NCBI GenBank assembly: GCA_934718085.1
Contig: CAKUZL010000008.1
Coordinates: forward strand, 1-64,000
DNA: 64,000 bases
Direction of reading: 5' to 3'
Source of the DNA: an uncultured Candidatus Melainabacteria bacterium
GTDB lineage: Bacteria; Cyanobacteriota; Vampirovibrionia; Gastranaerophilales; Gastranaerophilaceae
Part shown: positions 17,289-24,499 of the stretch, in pieces
Numbering within the stretch: the first letter of the stretch is position 1
Layout: each line of letters starts with the position of its first letter
Position numbers and translations under genes: made by a program
The notes under the pieces: generated by a model
Told to the model about the DNA's origin: nothing
The model's input: only the letters and a program-made list of their open reading frames with translations
The model's database searches: none

Positions 17289-17307
17289 GCGGTAATCCGT
17301 CCGAAGT

Positions 17308-18426
17308 ATGAAAAAGAGTGTAAAATCGATATTTTCGTGGTTGATGATAATAACGGTGTTCGTGACGTTTGCGATGCCGTCGTTTTCGTACAATGCCGCG
17401 ACAATAGCCAAAAAACGCCGCGAAACCAAAGCGAAAATCTTTAAGCTTAAAATACTCGAAAACCGCGAAACGGACAAAATGTACAAAAATCAGCAAAAGC
17501 TCGAGGATAACGAAAAAGACCTTGCGGCGTCTCAAAGCAGGTATTCGGCAACGAAAGACAATTTGCTGAAAACCGAAAACGAACTGAAAGCGGCGCAAAG
17601 TGCTTATGCGGAGACGGAATATCAGGCAAAACAACGGATACGTCAGATTTATAAGAAAGAAAAAATCGGAATGTTCGCAATGGTTTTGTCCGCGGACGAC
17701 TTTAATACGTTTCTTGACAGAATGTACTACCAAAACAGAATTGCCAAAAACGACAAGGTGAAAATCGCGACGGCACGAGAAAAAGCGCGCAGAATCAGCG
17801 CGTTGAAAGCCAGACTCGAGCAGGAAAAAGTACTTTTGGCAAGTACGATAGATGATATAAATTCGAGAAAAGCGAGAATTGAAGACGCCATAAGCAGCAA
17901 CAAGGCAATGATAAAGAAGCTGCAAACGGACAGAGCGACATACGAGCGGTCGGAACGGGAATTGGCTCGTCAATCGCAAATAATCGAGCGAATGATTTCT
18001 CGGAACACGAAGAGTACGAAGGTTGCGGCACCCACGGGCGGATTTTCGAGACCGACGCCGGGTCCGATAACGTCGAGCTTCGGATGGCGGACGCACCCGA
18101 TATTCAAGAGCAGAATATTCCACTCGGGAATTGACATAGGGGCTCCGTACGGAGCGGCAATTCGGGCGGCGAACTCCGGGAAAGTTATATATACGGGCTG
18201 GTACGGCGGATACGGGAAAGTCGTAATCATCGACCACGGGCGAATAAAATCGCAATCAATAACGACGTTGTACGCACACCAATCGCGGATAGCGGTAAGC
18301 AACGGTCAAAACGTAAGCAAGGGGCAGGTTATCGGGTATGTCGGCTCGACAGGATATTCGACGGGACCGCATTGTCATTATGAGGTTCGGATAAACGGAA
18401 AACCGACAAATCCGTTGGCGTATTAG
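17308..18426 (+). CDS. M23 (LytM-domain) murein hydrolase with coiled-coil, EnvC-like
   Basis: A 372-aa exported protein: signal peptide (residues ~1-30, IITVFVTFAMPSFSY), a long coiled coil (~35-220), then a LytM domain (~255-372). The zinc ligands are present: H and D in FHSGIDIG, and HxH in TGPHCHYEV. YAHQSRIAVSNGQNVSKGQ and a final NPLAY complete the fold. This indicates an active peptidoglycan endopeptidase, unlike the degenerate E. coli EnvC that only activates amidases. The coiled coil suggests control by a divisome partner such as FtsEX, which is not in this window. It is followed 20 bp later by the LptD-like gene, so both are envelope genes likely transcribed together. Confidence 0.92.
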   Translation: MKKSVKSIFSWLMIITVFVTFAMPSFSYNAATIAKKRRETKAKIFKLKILENRETDKMYKNQQKLEDNEKDLAASQSRYSATKDNLLKTENELKAAQSAYAETEYQAKQRIRQIYKKEKIGMFAMVLSADDFNTFLDRMYYQNRIAKNDKVKIATAREKARRISALKARLEQEKVLLASTIDDINSRKARIEDAISSNKAMIKKLQTDRATYERSERELARQSQIIERMISRNTKSTKVAAPTGGFSRPTPGPITSSFGWRTHPIFKSRIFHSGIDIGAPYGAAIRAANSGKVIYTGWYGGYGKVVIIDHGRIKSQSITTLYAHQSRIAVSNGQNVSKGQVIGYVGSTGYSTGPHCHYEVRINGKPTNPLAY

Positions 18427-18446
18427 GGCTCCGGAGGAAGCACAAA

Positions 18447-20771
18447 GTGAAAAAATCGATACTTCGAATAATTTCGTTATTTATATTGCTCGGCACGGCG
18501 GCGTCGGCGGCTGAAGTTACGCCCGATTATTTGATGAACACCGTTTACGAAAAATCACCCGATATGCAAATCGAGCCGAAGAAAGTACGATTATTTAAAA
18601 AGCGTGTAAAGGACGAAGCCAAAACCGTCGAAAAAGAAAAAACTTTGACAAAAGTAACCGACGACGAAATTTTGACGGACGAAGATTTTATCAAAAAGCT
18701 CAGGAAGACGGAAAAATTTTATCGGAAAGACGGGTTTGAGATAAGAGTAAAAGCGCCGGAGCTTACGGGAAGCGTCGAAGCGGGCGAAGATGACGGTTAT
18801 TACGGCGGCGGAGACGAAATGTCGCCCGATCCGAAGGATAAAAAGTTTTTAAAAAAATTCCGAAAAAAATCGAAAAGCGCGAAGAACGCAAAATCCGAAA
18901 GTGCCGAAAAAGAGCCTTCTCAAATGATTTTGACTTCCGACACGACGGATTATTATCCCGAAAGAAACGAAGTTGAGTCGGTCGGACACGCAAAACTTGA
19001 GATAAAAGGCGAAGATTTTATTTTATACGCGGACAAAATAATTTTCAACCACGACATCAACTCCGTTCGTGCTTACGATAACGTAAAAATCGTGAAGGGC
19101 GGTAACGTCACGACGGGCGACTTCATCAATATAGACATGAACACCGCGCACGGCTGGATTCAAAAGCCGAACATATCGAATTACGCGGTAAAAATCAAAG
19201 CGGACGAAGCGTACGTTTACCCCGACAAAATCGAGCAATACGACGGGGTGATGAACATCGCGGAAGACCGCCGACTGATGATGGGCAGTACGAACTTCAC
19301 GAACATGATAAACCCGGGACAAATCGATTTCGGGGATATGTTCAAAGAGAAGGAAACGCCGGGTAAAATAAGAATTAAAGCAAAACATATCGACGTCGAC
19401 TCCAAAGAGGGTCACAACATGATAACTTTGCGCCACGCAAGCATTTATTACAAGAAATTCAAACTTGCAACAGTACCGTCGTTCAAAATCGCAACGGACA
19501 AAGAGCAAACGACGTTCGAGACAAACATTCCGGAATTCGGAAATATGGCAAACGTCGGAATGTACGCGGGACCTTCGGTTTTGCTGGATTTACCGCTGTC
19601 TACGGTGCTGAAACTTTCGCCGATTGCGATATATTCTCAGGACGAAGGGAAGTTCGGAATAGGCGGAATTGCGACAATTCACAATAAATCGAACTACACG
19701 CGAATGGCGTACGGAAGCGCGGAAAACAAGTTTTTGCTGCAAGGTTACCAAAGGCTGACCGATAAACTTGATTTAAGATATTCGCAAAATATGTACACTT
19801 CGCAATGGTTTATGGGGTTCAGACGCCCGATGTACTCGGCGGAACTGGTCTATGACGACAGTTATTTCATCGAAGATTTGGGAATGAAATTCAGACACCA
19901 AATCCAGGCGGGGTATTATTCGGATTACGAAAGAATGTCTCAGGGCGAAGGCAGATTGCGGTGGATGACACAGTCTCAACGACCGCTGTTTTCGTATACG
20001 AACTCGCGGGGAACTTTTAACGCGGAACTCGGACTTATAGGGCAAACGTCCGTGGCTCAGTACACAAGCGGAGATACTTTTGCTCTCGCGCGACTCGGAC
20101 CGATTTTGTCGACCTCGTACAAAAACTGGAACCAAAGTTTGGTTTATTATCAAACGGCTGTCGGTGGACAAACTCCGTTCGCGTTTGACGATTACTATTA
20201 CGGAAAATCAAACGTACAAATCGTCGAAACGTTGCGAATCAACAAATATTTGACGCTCGGCTACCTCGTGTCGCTCGCGCTCGGAGGCAGAAATTCTTAC
20301 GTCGACCCGAGAGCCAACAACGGTCTGCCGAACGCAAAAACCAACGATATGCTTCAGGAAAACATGTTTTTGGTCAGCGTCGGTCCTGAATCGGCAAAAT
20401 TTACGCTTGGTTACGATGCTTTCAGACAAACGACCGCGCTGTATTTTTCGATGATGCTCGGTACAAAAGACATGGATATCGAATTTGAAAAAGCCTCCGT
20501 CAACAACCCCGATACTTTGGGCAACAAGAATAAAGGCTTCGATAAGCTGAAAACAAGGTTCGAAAAAGTAAAACATAAAGTCTTCCCTGCAACCGACCCC
20601 GAATATGACGCGGAACAAGACAAAATACGGCTTTTGCAGGAGAAAAACGCTCAACGGGCAAACGATGAAGACGAAGATTATTCGGAAGAATTTTCGGAAG
20701 TTTCGGAACAGCTGAAAAACCAACTTGCACCTTATATGCAAACGGGACGCAGCGGAATCGGCGGCAGATAA
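18447..20771 (+). CDS. lptD: LptD/OstA-like outer-membrane protein
   Basis: A 774-aa protein with a signal peptide (IISLFILLGTAASA). A ~140-residue Lys/Glu-rich linker is followed by an OstA/LptA-like beta-jellyroll domain (~160-310, with DTTDYYPERNEVESVGHAKL and YADKIIFNHDINSV). The second half is a predicted beta barrel with alternating strands such as RYSQNMYTSQWFMGFRRP. The family exports lipopolysaccharide or an analogous lipid to the outer leaflet. The C-terminus ends in an acidic tail rather than an aromatic barrel signature, which is unusual. A good ribosome binding site (GGAGGAAGC) precedes the GTG start at 18447. Function by homology; the lipid exported in this lineage is not known. 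Confidence 0.8.
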   Translation: MKKSILRIISLFILLGTAASAAEVTPDYLMNTVYEKSPDMQIEPKKVRLFKKRVKDEAKTVEKEKTLTKVTDDEILTDEDFIKKLRKTEKFYRKDGFEIRVKAPELTGSVEAGEDDGYYGGGDEMSPDPKDKKFLKKFRKKSKSAKNAKSESAEKEPSQMILTSDTTDYYPERNEVESVGHAKLEIKGEDFILYADKIIFNHDINSVRAYDNVKIVKGGNVTTGDFINIDMNTAHGWIQKPNISNYAVKIKADEAYVYPDKIEQYDGVMNIAEDRRLMMGSTNFTNMINPGQIDFGDMFKEKETPGKIRIKAKHIDVDSKEGHNMITLRHASIYYKKFKLATVPSFKIATDKEQTTFETNIPEFGNMANVGMYAGPSVLLDLPLSTVLKLSPIAIYSQDEGKFGIGGIATIHNKSNYTRMAYGSAENKFLLQGYQRLTDKLDLRYSQNMYTSQWFMGFRRPMYSAELVYDDSYFIEDLGMKFRHQIQAGYYSDYERMSQGEGRLRWMTQSQRPLFSYTNSRGTFNAELGLIGQTSVAQYTSGDTFALARLGPILSTSYKNWNQSLVYYQTAVGGQTPFAFDDYYYGKSNVQIVETLRINKYLTLGYLVSLALGGRNSYVDPRANNGLPNAKTNDMLQENMFLVSVGPESAKFTLGYDAFRQTTALYFSMMLGTKDMDIEFEKASVNNPDTLGNKNKGFDKLKTRFEKVKHKVFPATDPEYDAEQDKIRLLQEKNAQRANDEDEDYSEEFSEVSEQLKNQLAPYMQTGRSGIGGR

Positions 20772-20884
20772 TCCATGAGAAAATCGAACCGCACGGCTGT
20801 TACGGCAACATGTAGGGAAGTGAGAAAGTAAAAACAAAACATACCCCGATATATGTTTCGTCGGGCGGTGTCGGAGTTAAATCT

Positions 20885-21229
20885 CTAAACTTTTGCATCG
20901 AGTTTTTGGTTTTCGGGTACAGCAGATTTGTTTTTGGAAGAACAAATCAGAGCCGTTATTCCACCGCCCAAAACCACAGCTCCGATTAAGCCGCTTATAA
21001 GCGTTGTTTTCAGCCCCTTTCCGGATAATTCTCCCGTTATAAGTCCTGCAATACTCCCAAGCGTCACAGCCGGAATTCCGGTACACAACGCGTCGTGATA
21101 TTTCAGACGTTCATCTGCTTTCGAATTTGCCTTAAACGACGCTTTTGCGGCTTCGTCGGGCTTTTGTGCCGGTTTTACGTTCAATGCGCTCACGGGATAT
21201 TGACTCGGTTGATTAAACGATACAGACAT
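20885..21229 (-). CDS. Small two-helix membrane protein (MSVSFNQP type)
   Basis: A 114-aa protein with a soluble N-terminus opening MSVSFNQPSQYPVSALNVKP and two hydrophobic, Gly-rich helices (AVTLGSIAGLITGEL and LISGLIGAVVLGGGITALI). It has a good ribosome binding site (AAAAGGAGCGAAAA before the ATG). I associate this N-terminal pattern with short proteins common in gut Gastranaerophilales; the function is unknown. It stands alone between the LptD-like gene and a gene-free region. Confidence 0.75.
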   Translation of the reverse strand: MSVSFNQPSQYPVSALNVKPAQKPDEAAKASFKANSKADERLKYHDALCTGIPAVTLGSIAGLITGELSGKGLKTTLISGLIGAVVLGGGITALICSSKNKSAVPENQKLDAKV

Positions 21230-21290
21230 TTTTCGCTCCTTTTACTTTTTCACACTTTTATAAAAACATCGAAAAAATAAAAATTGTCCC

Positions 21291-21317
21291 TATCCTATCC
21301 TATCCTATCCTATCCTA
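21291..21317 (+). repeat. TATCC pentanucleotide tandem repeat (5 copies)
   Basis: Five perfect TATCC units (21291-21315) plus TA. It lies about 60 bp upstream of the start codon of the small minus-strand membrane-protein gene, in its putative promoter region. Confidence 0.95.
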
Positions 21318-21499
21318 AGGGCATTACAGCACGGGTTTCGACGATTTTAAATTCAAATTTACAAAAGTTTACATTGGCGTTTTACGGCGATTTACGCAAC
21401 ATTTCTTCATATTTCCTAACTTTTCGCAATGGTTCATCATCATTTTCGGAAAGTTTTGTCGTTTTTTTGAATGCTTTTGTCAAGTTCAAAAGGGTTTAC

Positions 21500-21522
21500 C
21501 CATGCTCCGGGCATGGTTTTTT
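21500..21522 (+). terminator. Terminator-like hairpin
   Basis: CCATGC-TCCGG-GCATGG followed by six T residues. No gene on the plus strand ends nearby, so it may be another member of the local hairpin repeats rather than a working terminator. Confidence 0.35.
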
Positions 21523-21530
21523 AAAGCATT

Positions 21531-21554
21531 GTAGGTTGGGGTTTCCACCCCAAC
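21531..21554 (+). repeat. REP-like element (GTAG + hairpin)
   Basis: GTAG is followed at once by GTTGGGG-TTTCCA-CCCCAAC, a 7-bp perfect stem. It is identical in stem and loop to the copy at 21928. Confidence 0.7.
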
Positions 21555-21619
21555 GAACCGTTCATTGCAGCATAGCGCGGGCAGGCGAAGCTGTACGTTA
21601 TATCAAAAAACCGAACATT

Positions 21620-21640
21620 GTAGGTCAGGCAATGCCTGAC
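21620..21640 (+). repeat. REP-like element (GTAG + hairpin)
   Basis: ATTGTAG is followed by GTCAGGC-AAT-GCCTGAC, a 7-bp perfect stem. A second hairpin, GTCGGGC-TTT-GCCCGAC, lies at 21656-21672 without a GTAG. Confidence 0.7.
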
Positions 21641-21655
21641 AAACCTTTCGTTTCA

Positions 21656-21672
21656 GTCGGGCTTTGCCCGAC
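21656..21672 (+). repeat. REP-like hairpin without GTAG
   Basis: GTCGGGC-TTT-GCCCGAC, a 7-bp perfect stem 16 bp after the preceding GTAG element. It may be the second hairpin of a paired REP (BIME-like) unit. Confidence 0.55.
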
Positions 21673-21927
21673 ATAAGATTCCATTCGCTTTTTTGAGAGG
21701 CGGACGTCCGAAACTTTCTTGTTCATTTTTTCTTTTTGTTCGGAGGCAAAAAGAAAAAACGAACCAAAAAAGAAAAACTCCCGTTAACGTCAGTAACACT
21801 AACCATTCGAACTTCGCTTCCGGTAACGTGGAACGGCTAAACAACCTCACGCTCGTTCAAACGCCAAGTGTTACTAAGTCGGATTTATTTAAAGATTTAA
21901 ACGAATTTTGAAAAGTAATGTAGCATT

Positions 21928-21951
21928 GTAGGTTGGGGTTTCCACCCCAAC
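21928..21951 (+). repeat. REP-like element (GTAG + hairpin)
   Basis: GCATTGTAG followed by GTTGGGG-TTTCCA-CCCCAAC and CG, repeating the 21531 copy including its GCATT lead-in. Confidence 0.7.
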
Positions 21952-22172
21952 GACTTTTTCGGTGAAGACAAAAATCTTTCGATTGTTAATCAACAATAAT
22001 GTAAAACAAAACTCTTCGAGATTTTTCAAATTTGAAAAATTTCACATTGCTTTGAACAACTCCGTTTGTTCGAAACAGGTCGAAATTCGTAATCCGCCGG
22101 GCTGCGGGGTTCAAGGATTTTACCGCAATGAACTGCTTCGTTTGCCCGAAATATGCCGATTCTTTAAGAAAA

Positions 22173-22195
22173 GTTGGGGTGAAACCCCAACCTAC
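22173..22195 (-). repeat. REP-like element, inverted orientation
   Basis: On the minus strand GTAG is followed by GTTGGGGT-TTC-ACCCCAAC, an 8-bp stem. With the 21928 copy it forms an inverted pair about 220 bp apart. Confidence 0.65.
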
Positions 22196-22275
22196 CTGCT
22201 ACGCTTATTTTGAAAGGCGGACGTGAAAAAACATAATACTCTGAGGGATTTTGATTTCGGCGTTACTTTAAACGG

Positions 22276-22304
22276 GAAAGCCGCGAAAAACATTCGTGGC
22301 TTTC
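22276..22304 (-). terminator. Possible terminator of the pseudopilin gene
   Basis: GAAAGCCACG pairs with CGCGGCTTTC around a 9-nt loop, 32 bp beyond the stop of the minus-strand pseudopilin gene. The T-tract is weak. Confidence 0.45.
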
Positions 22305-22335
22305 TTTATATTATGTTTATCGAATCGTTTCAATT

Positions 22336-24171
22336 CTACTTTGCCCAAGAGGGACATGCAGGGGCGGTATCATCGACTCCCCATCCGGGAGCATCGCTTG
22401 CCGTATTTGCTCCACATGATGCCGAACCGCAAATTCCGCCGTTACTTGCAATATACATATACGATGGCGGAGCGTTGTTTCTTGTGTATATATCAGTTCT
22501 ATCATAATAAAAAGATATCGGATTATAATCGGGATGACCTGTCGTCCAGGTATTACAACCTCCTCCGCGAGGGTCTCCGCTACACAACTTGGTCGTTGAA
22601 TAGTAGTTTTTCCGTTCACAAGTCCAACTTTTGTCGTCTGCAAAATAACTAGCCTCTGTCGAATTGTAACTTTGTGTTGCAGCTACATAACAACTGCTTG
22701 CGTAATATGACTTTCCTGAAATGTTTGATGTTTTCGTATTACCTGCATAAGAAATTTTTTCATAGATTTTCCGACGGCCTTTGCATGAAAAACCCTCATT
22801 TTCGCAAAAGTATATCTCTTTTTCACTACTGTTATACGTCCTACCTTTACAAGGCCATTCAACCTCGTAATAACTCTGCATCGAATCGGGATCATTCGGA
22901 CAGTAAGTGGATTTTGAATATCCATATATTCGGCAATCGGTATAATTCCAAGTTGCATTGCCTTCTAGGAATACCCTACCGCTTTTAATTTTCTTTCTAT
23001 CCTCATTATTTATTTGGTAGGCATAAATATTTTTCGGTTTGCCGCAAAAATATTCGGTCCAACCTCCGTTAGGATATGTGCATTTATATGTGCTGGAACA
23101 ATAACAATCGTTATCTTTAAAGCCTTTAGACGAGTTGTTGCCTTGGTTGGGAATTTTTGCACATCCGCATTGTTCGTCATAATCACAGGGTGATTTCGGT
23201 TTTTCGCAAAGTCCGGTCGATGAGTTGTAAGAAAAGCCTTCTTCACAGGTATTCGAGCCCGGCATACATTTGTCTTGGTCTTCGTTGTAGGTATAGCCGT
23301 TCGGGCAAAGCATGCAACCGTCGTCGGTCTGTTCGCCTTCGCACATACATATTCCGCCCGTTTGTTGGGTTTCGCCGTCTTGACATTCTCCCGTCGAAAC
23401 ACACAACTTCTTTTCGGAATCGTATTTTGTCCCGGTTTTGCATATCATACATTTGCCGTCAACCATTACCCCGCCTTGCTCTTCGCACTTTGTCGGGTCG
23501 TTCGAAGGATCTTCGCATTTTTTCTCGTAAGCGTTGTAAGTCTTTCCGCTCGGGCATTTCGCGCATTTACCGTTGATTACGTAAGTCCCCGGCTCACACC
23601 CCGGTCCGTTTTCCGGCGCTTCGGGTTTATCGAGCACAAATTCGTAACGACCTTTTGTTTGGTCGTATTTCATCATCCATTGATCGCGAGGGTCGGATTT
23701 CTTTGTAGTAAGCTCGTTCGGCGACTTTTTCGCGTTCACGTCGATGTAAAGATTCGACGAAACATTGCCCTGCTCGTCTCCGTCGACAACAAATCCGTAT
23801 ACCATTCCGTCTCGGTTCAAAAAGCACATTCTCACGTCGTCTTCGGCTTCAACAAACAAATTCGAGCACTCGGATTCGTCAAGATATTTAACGACGTTCA
23901 TTGCCGAAAAATTGTCCTTGACCCACTCGATGCCTTGGTTTTTCCACGGCGAAAGCGCCTGCCCGTGCTGAGTTTTATTCATCAACAACACCTGATTGAC
24001 GCCTTGATAAGCCTTCAACGACTTTGTTTTAAACTCTTGTTTATCGTAAAAAAGCCCTTTAAACAAAGGTATCAAAATCGCGCAAATCACGCCTATTACA
24101 AGCATCGCAATGATGACTTCCGTCAGTGACATGCCCGGCTCATGTGTAAAACATTTTTTAGAATTTGCCAT
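22336..24171 (-). CDS. Large type IV pilin-like (pseudopilin) protein with Cys-rich body
   Basis: A 611-aa protein with a class III signal: MANSKKCFTHEPG is cleaved before MSLTEV, giving Met1 and the required Glu5 of the mature pilin, followed by the hydrophobic helix VIIAMLVIGVICAILIPLF. Pilin-like residues ~40-190 lead to a Cys-rich stretch (~190-330) of repeated C-x2-C / YN-x4-KC units (CAKCPSGKTYNAYEKKC, CMLCPNGYTYNEDQDKC) resembling growth-factor-receptor/EGF-like modules, then a Tyr/Ser/Cys-rich tail. It is far longer than a normal ~150-aa pilin, suggesting a surface-exposed tip or adhesin-like subunit. ATG at 24171 after AAGGGGGTATTTG is preferred over the TTG before it. No assembly genes are in the window. 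Confidence 0.85.
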   Translation of the reverse strand: MANSKKCFTHEPGMSLTEVIIAMLVIGVICAILIPLFKGLFYDKQEFKTKSLKAYQGVNQVLLMNKTQHGQALSPWKNQGIEWVKDNFSAMNVVKYLDESECSNLFVEAEDDVRMCFLNRDGMVYGFVVDGDEQGNVSSNLYIDVNAKKSPNELTTKKSDPRDQWMMKYDQTKGRYEFVLDKPEAPENGPGCEPGTYVINGKCAKCPSGKTYNAYEKKCEDPSNDPTKCEEQGGVMVDGKCMICKTGTKYDSEKKLCVSTGECQDGETQQTGGICMCEGEQTDDGCMLCPNGYTYNEDQDKCMPGSNTCEEGFSYNSSTGLCEKPKSPCDYDEQCGCAKIPNQGNNSSKGFKDNDCYCSSTYKCTYPNGGWTEYFCGKPKNIYAYQINNEDRKKIKSGRVFLEGNATWNYTDCRIYGYSKSTYCPNDPDSMQSYYEVEWPCKGRTYNSSEKEIYFCENEGFSCKGRRKIYEKISYAGNTKTSNISGKSYYASSCYVAATQSYNSTEASYFADDKSWTCERKNYYSTTKLCSGDPRGGGCNTWTTGHPDYNPISFYYDRTDIYTRNNAPPSYMYIASNGGICGSASCGANTASDAPGWGVDDTAPACPSWAK

Positions 24172-24404
24172 CAAATACCCCCTTTTTAATATCCGCGTCC
24201 GTATTTGTTATATTCCCGTTTTCCGAGAATTATAACGTAAAAATATTTATTTAAAGCAATGCTTTTACAAAAATTTACACTGCGTCAAAACACAATAAAA
24301 GAGCCTTGATATCCCCCATAATAAATATTCTTTGACAACCGAGTTGTGCCATTTTAAAATTTCGATTTCGTTTGCATAAGCCATGCCCGACCCGCGAGGG
24401 AAAT

Positions 24405-24431
24405 CGGGGCAAAATCCCCGCCACCCGCTAC
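24405..24431 (-). repeat. REP-like element
   Basis: On the minus strand GTAG is followed after 7 nt by the hairpin CGGGG-ATTTTG-CCCCG. It sits in the gap between the pseudopilin and the 965-aa protein gene and is weaker than the other copies. Confidence 0.45.
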
Positions 24432-24499
24432 GTTTCGAATCATCGAATCCGAACGCACGGCTGTCCGGGGAAGTGTGCCCCGTAAGGGGGCGTTATAAA

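Larger units (their letters stand above)
21230..22335. other. 1.1-kb gene-free region with pentanucleotide repeat and REP-like hairpins
   Basis: No ORF here has a ribosome binding site plus recognisable content. The stretch contains five TATCC repeats, at least five short GC-rich hairpins (four with GTAG flanks), and a segment (~22090-22150) resembling the repeat pair near 600-740. It appears to be an accumulation site for small dispersed repeats. Confidence 0.7.

Noticed and set aside
21500..21522. Firm terminator call
   Set aside because: No plus-strand gene ends nearby and the stem is only 6 bp, so it is listed only at low confidence.
21284..21911. Several ORFs in the repeat-rich gap
   Set aside because: They cross tandem repeats and hairpins, lack ribosome binding sites and read as low-complexity sequence.
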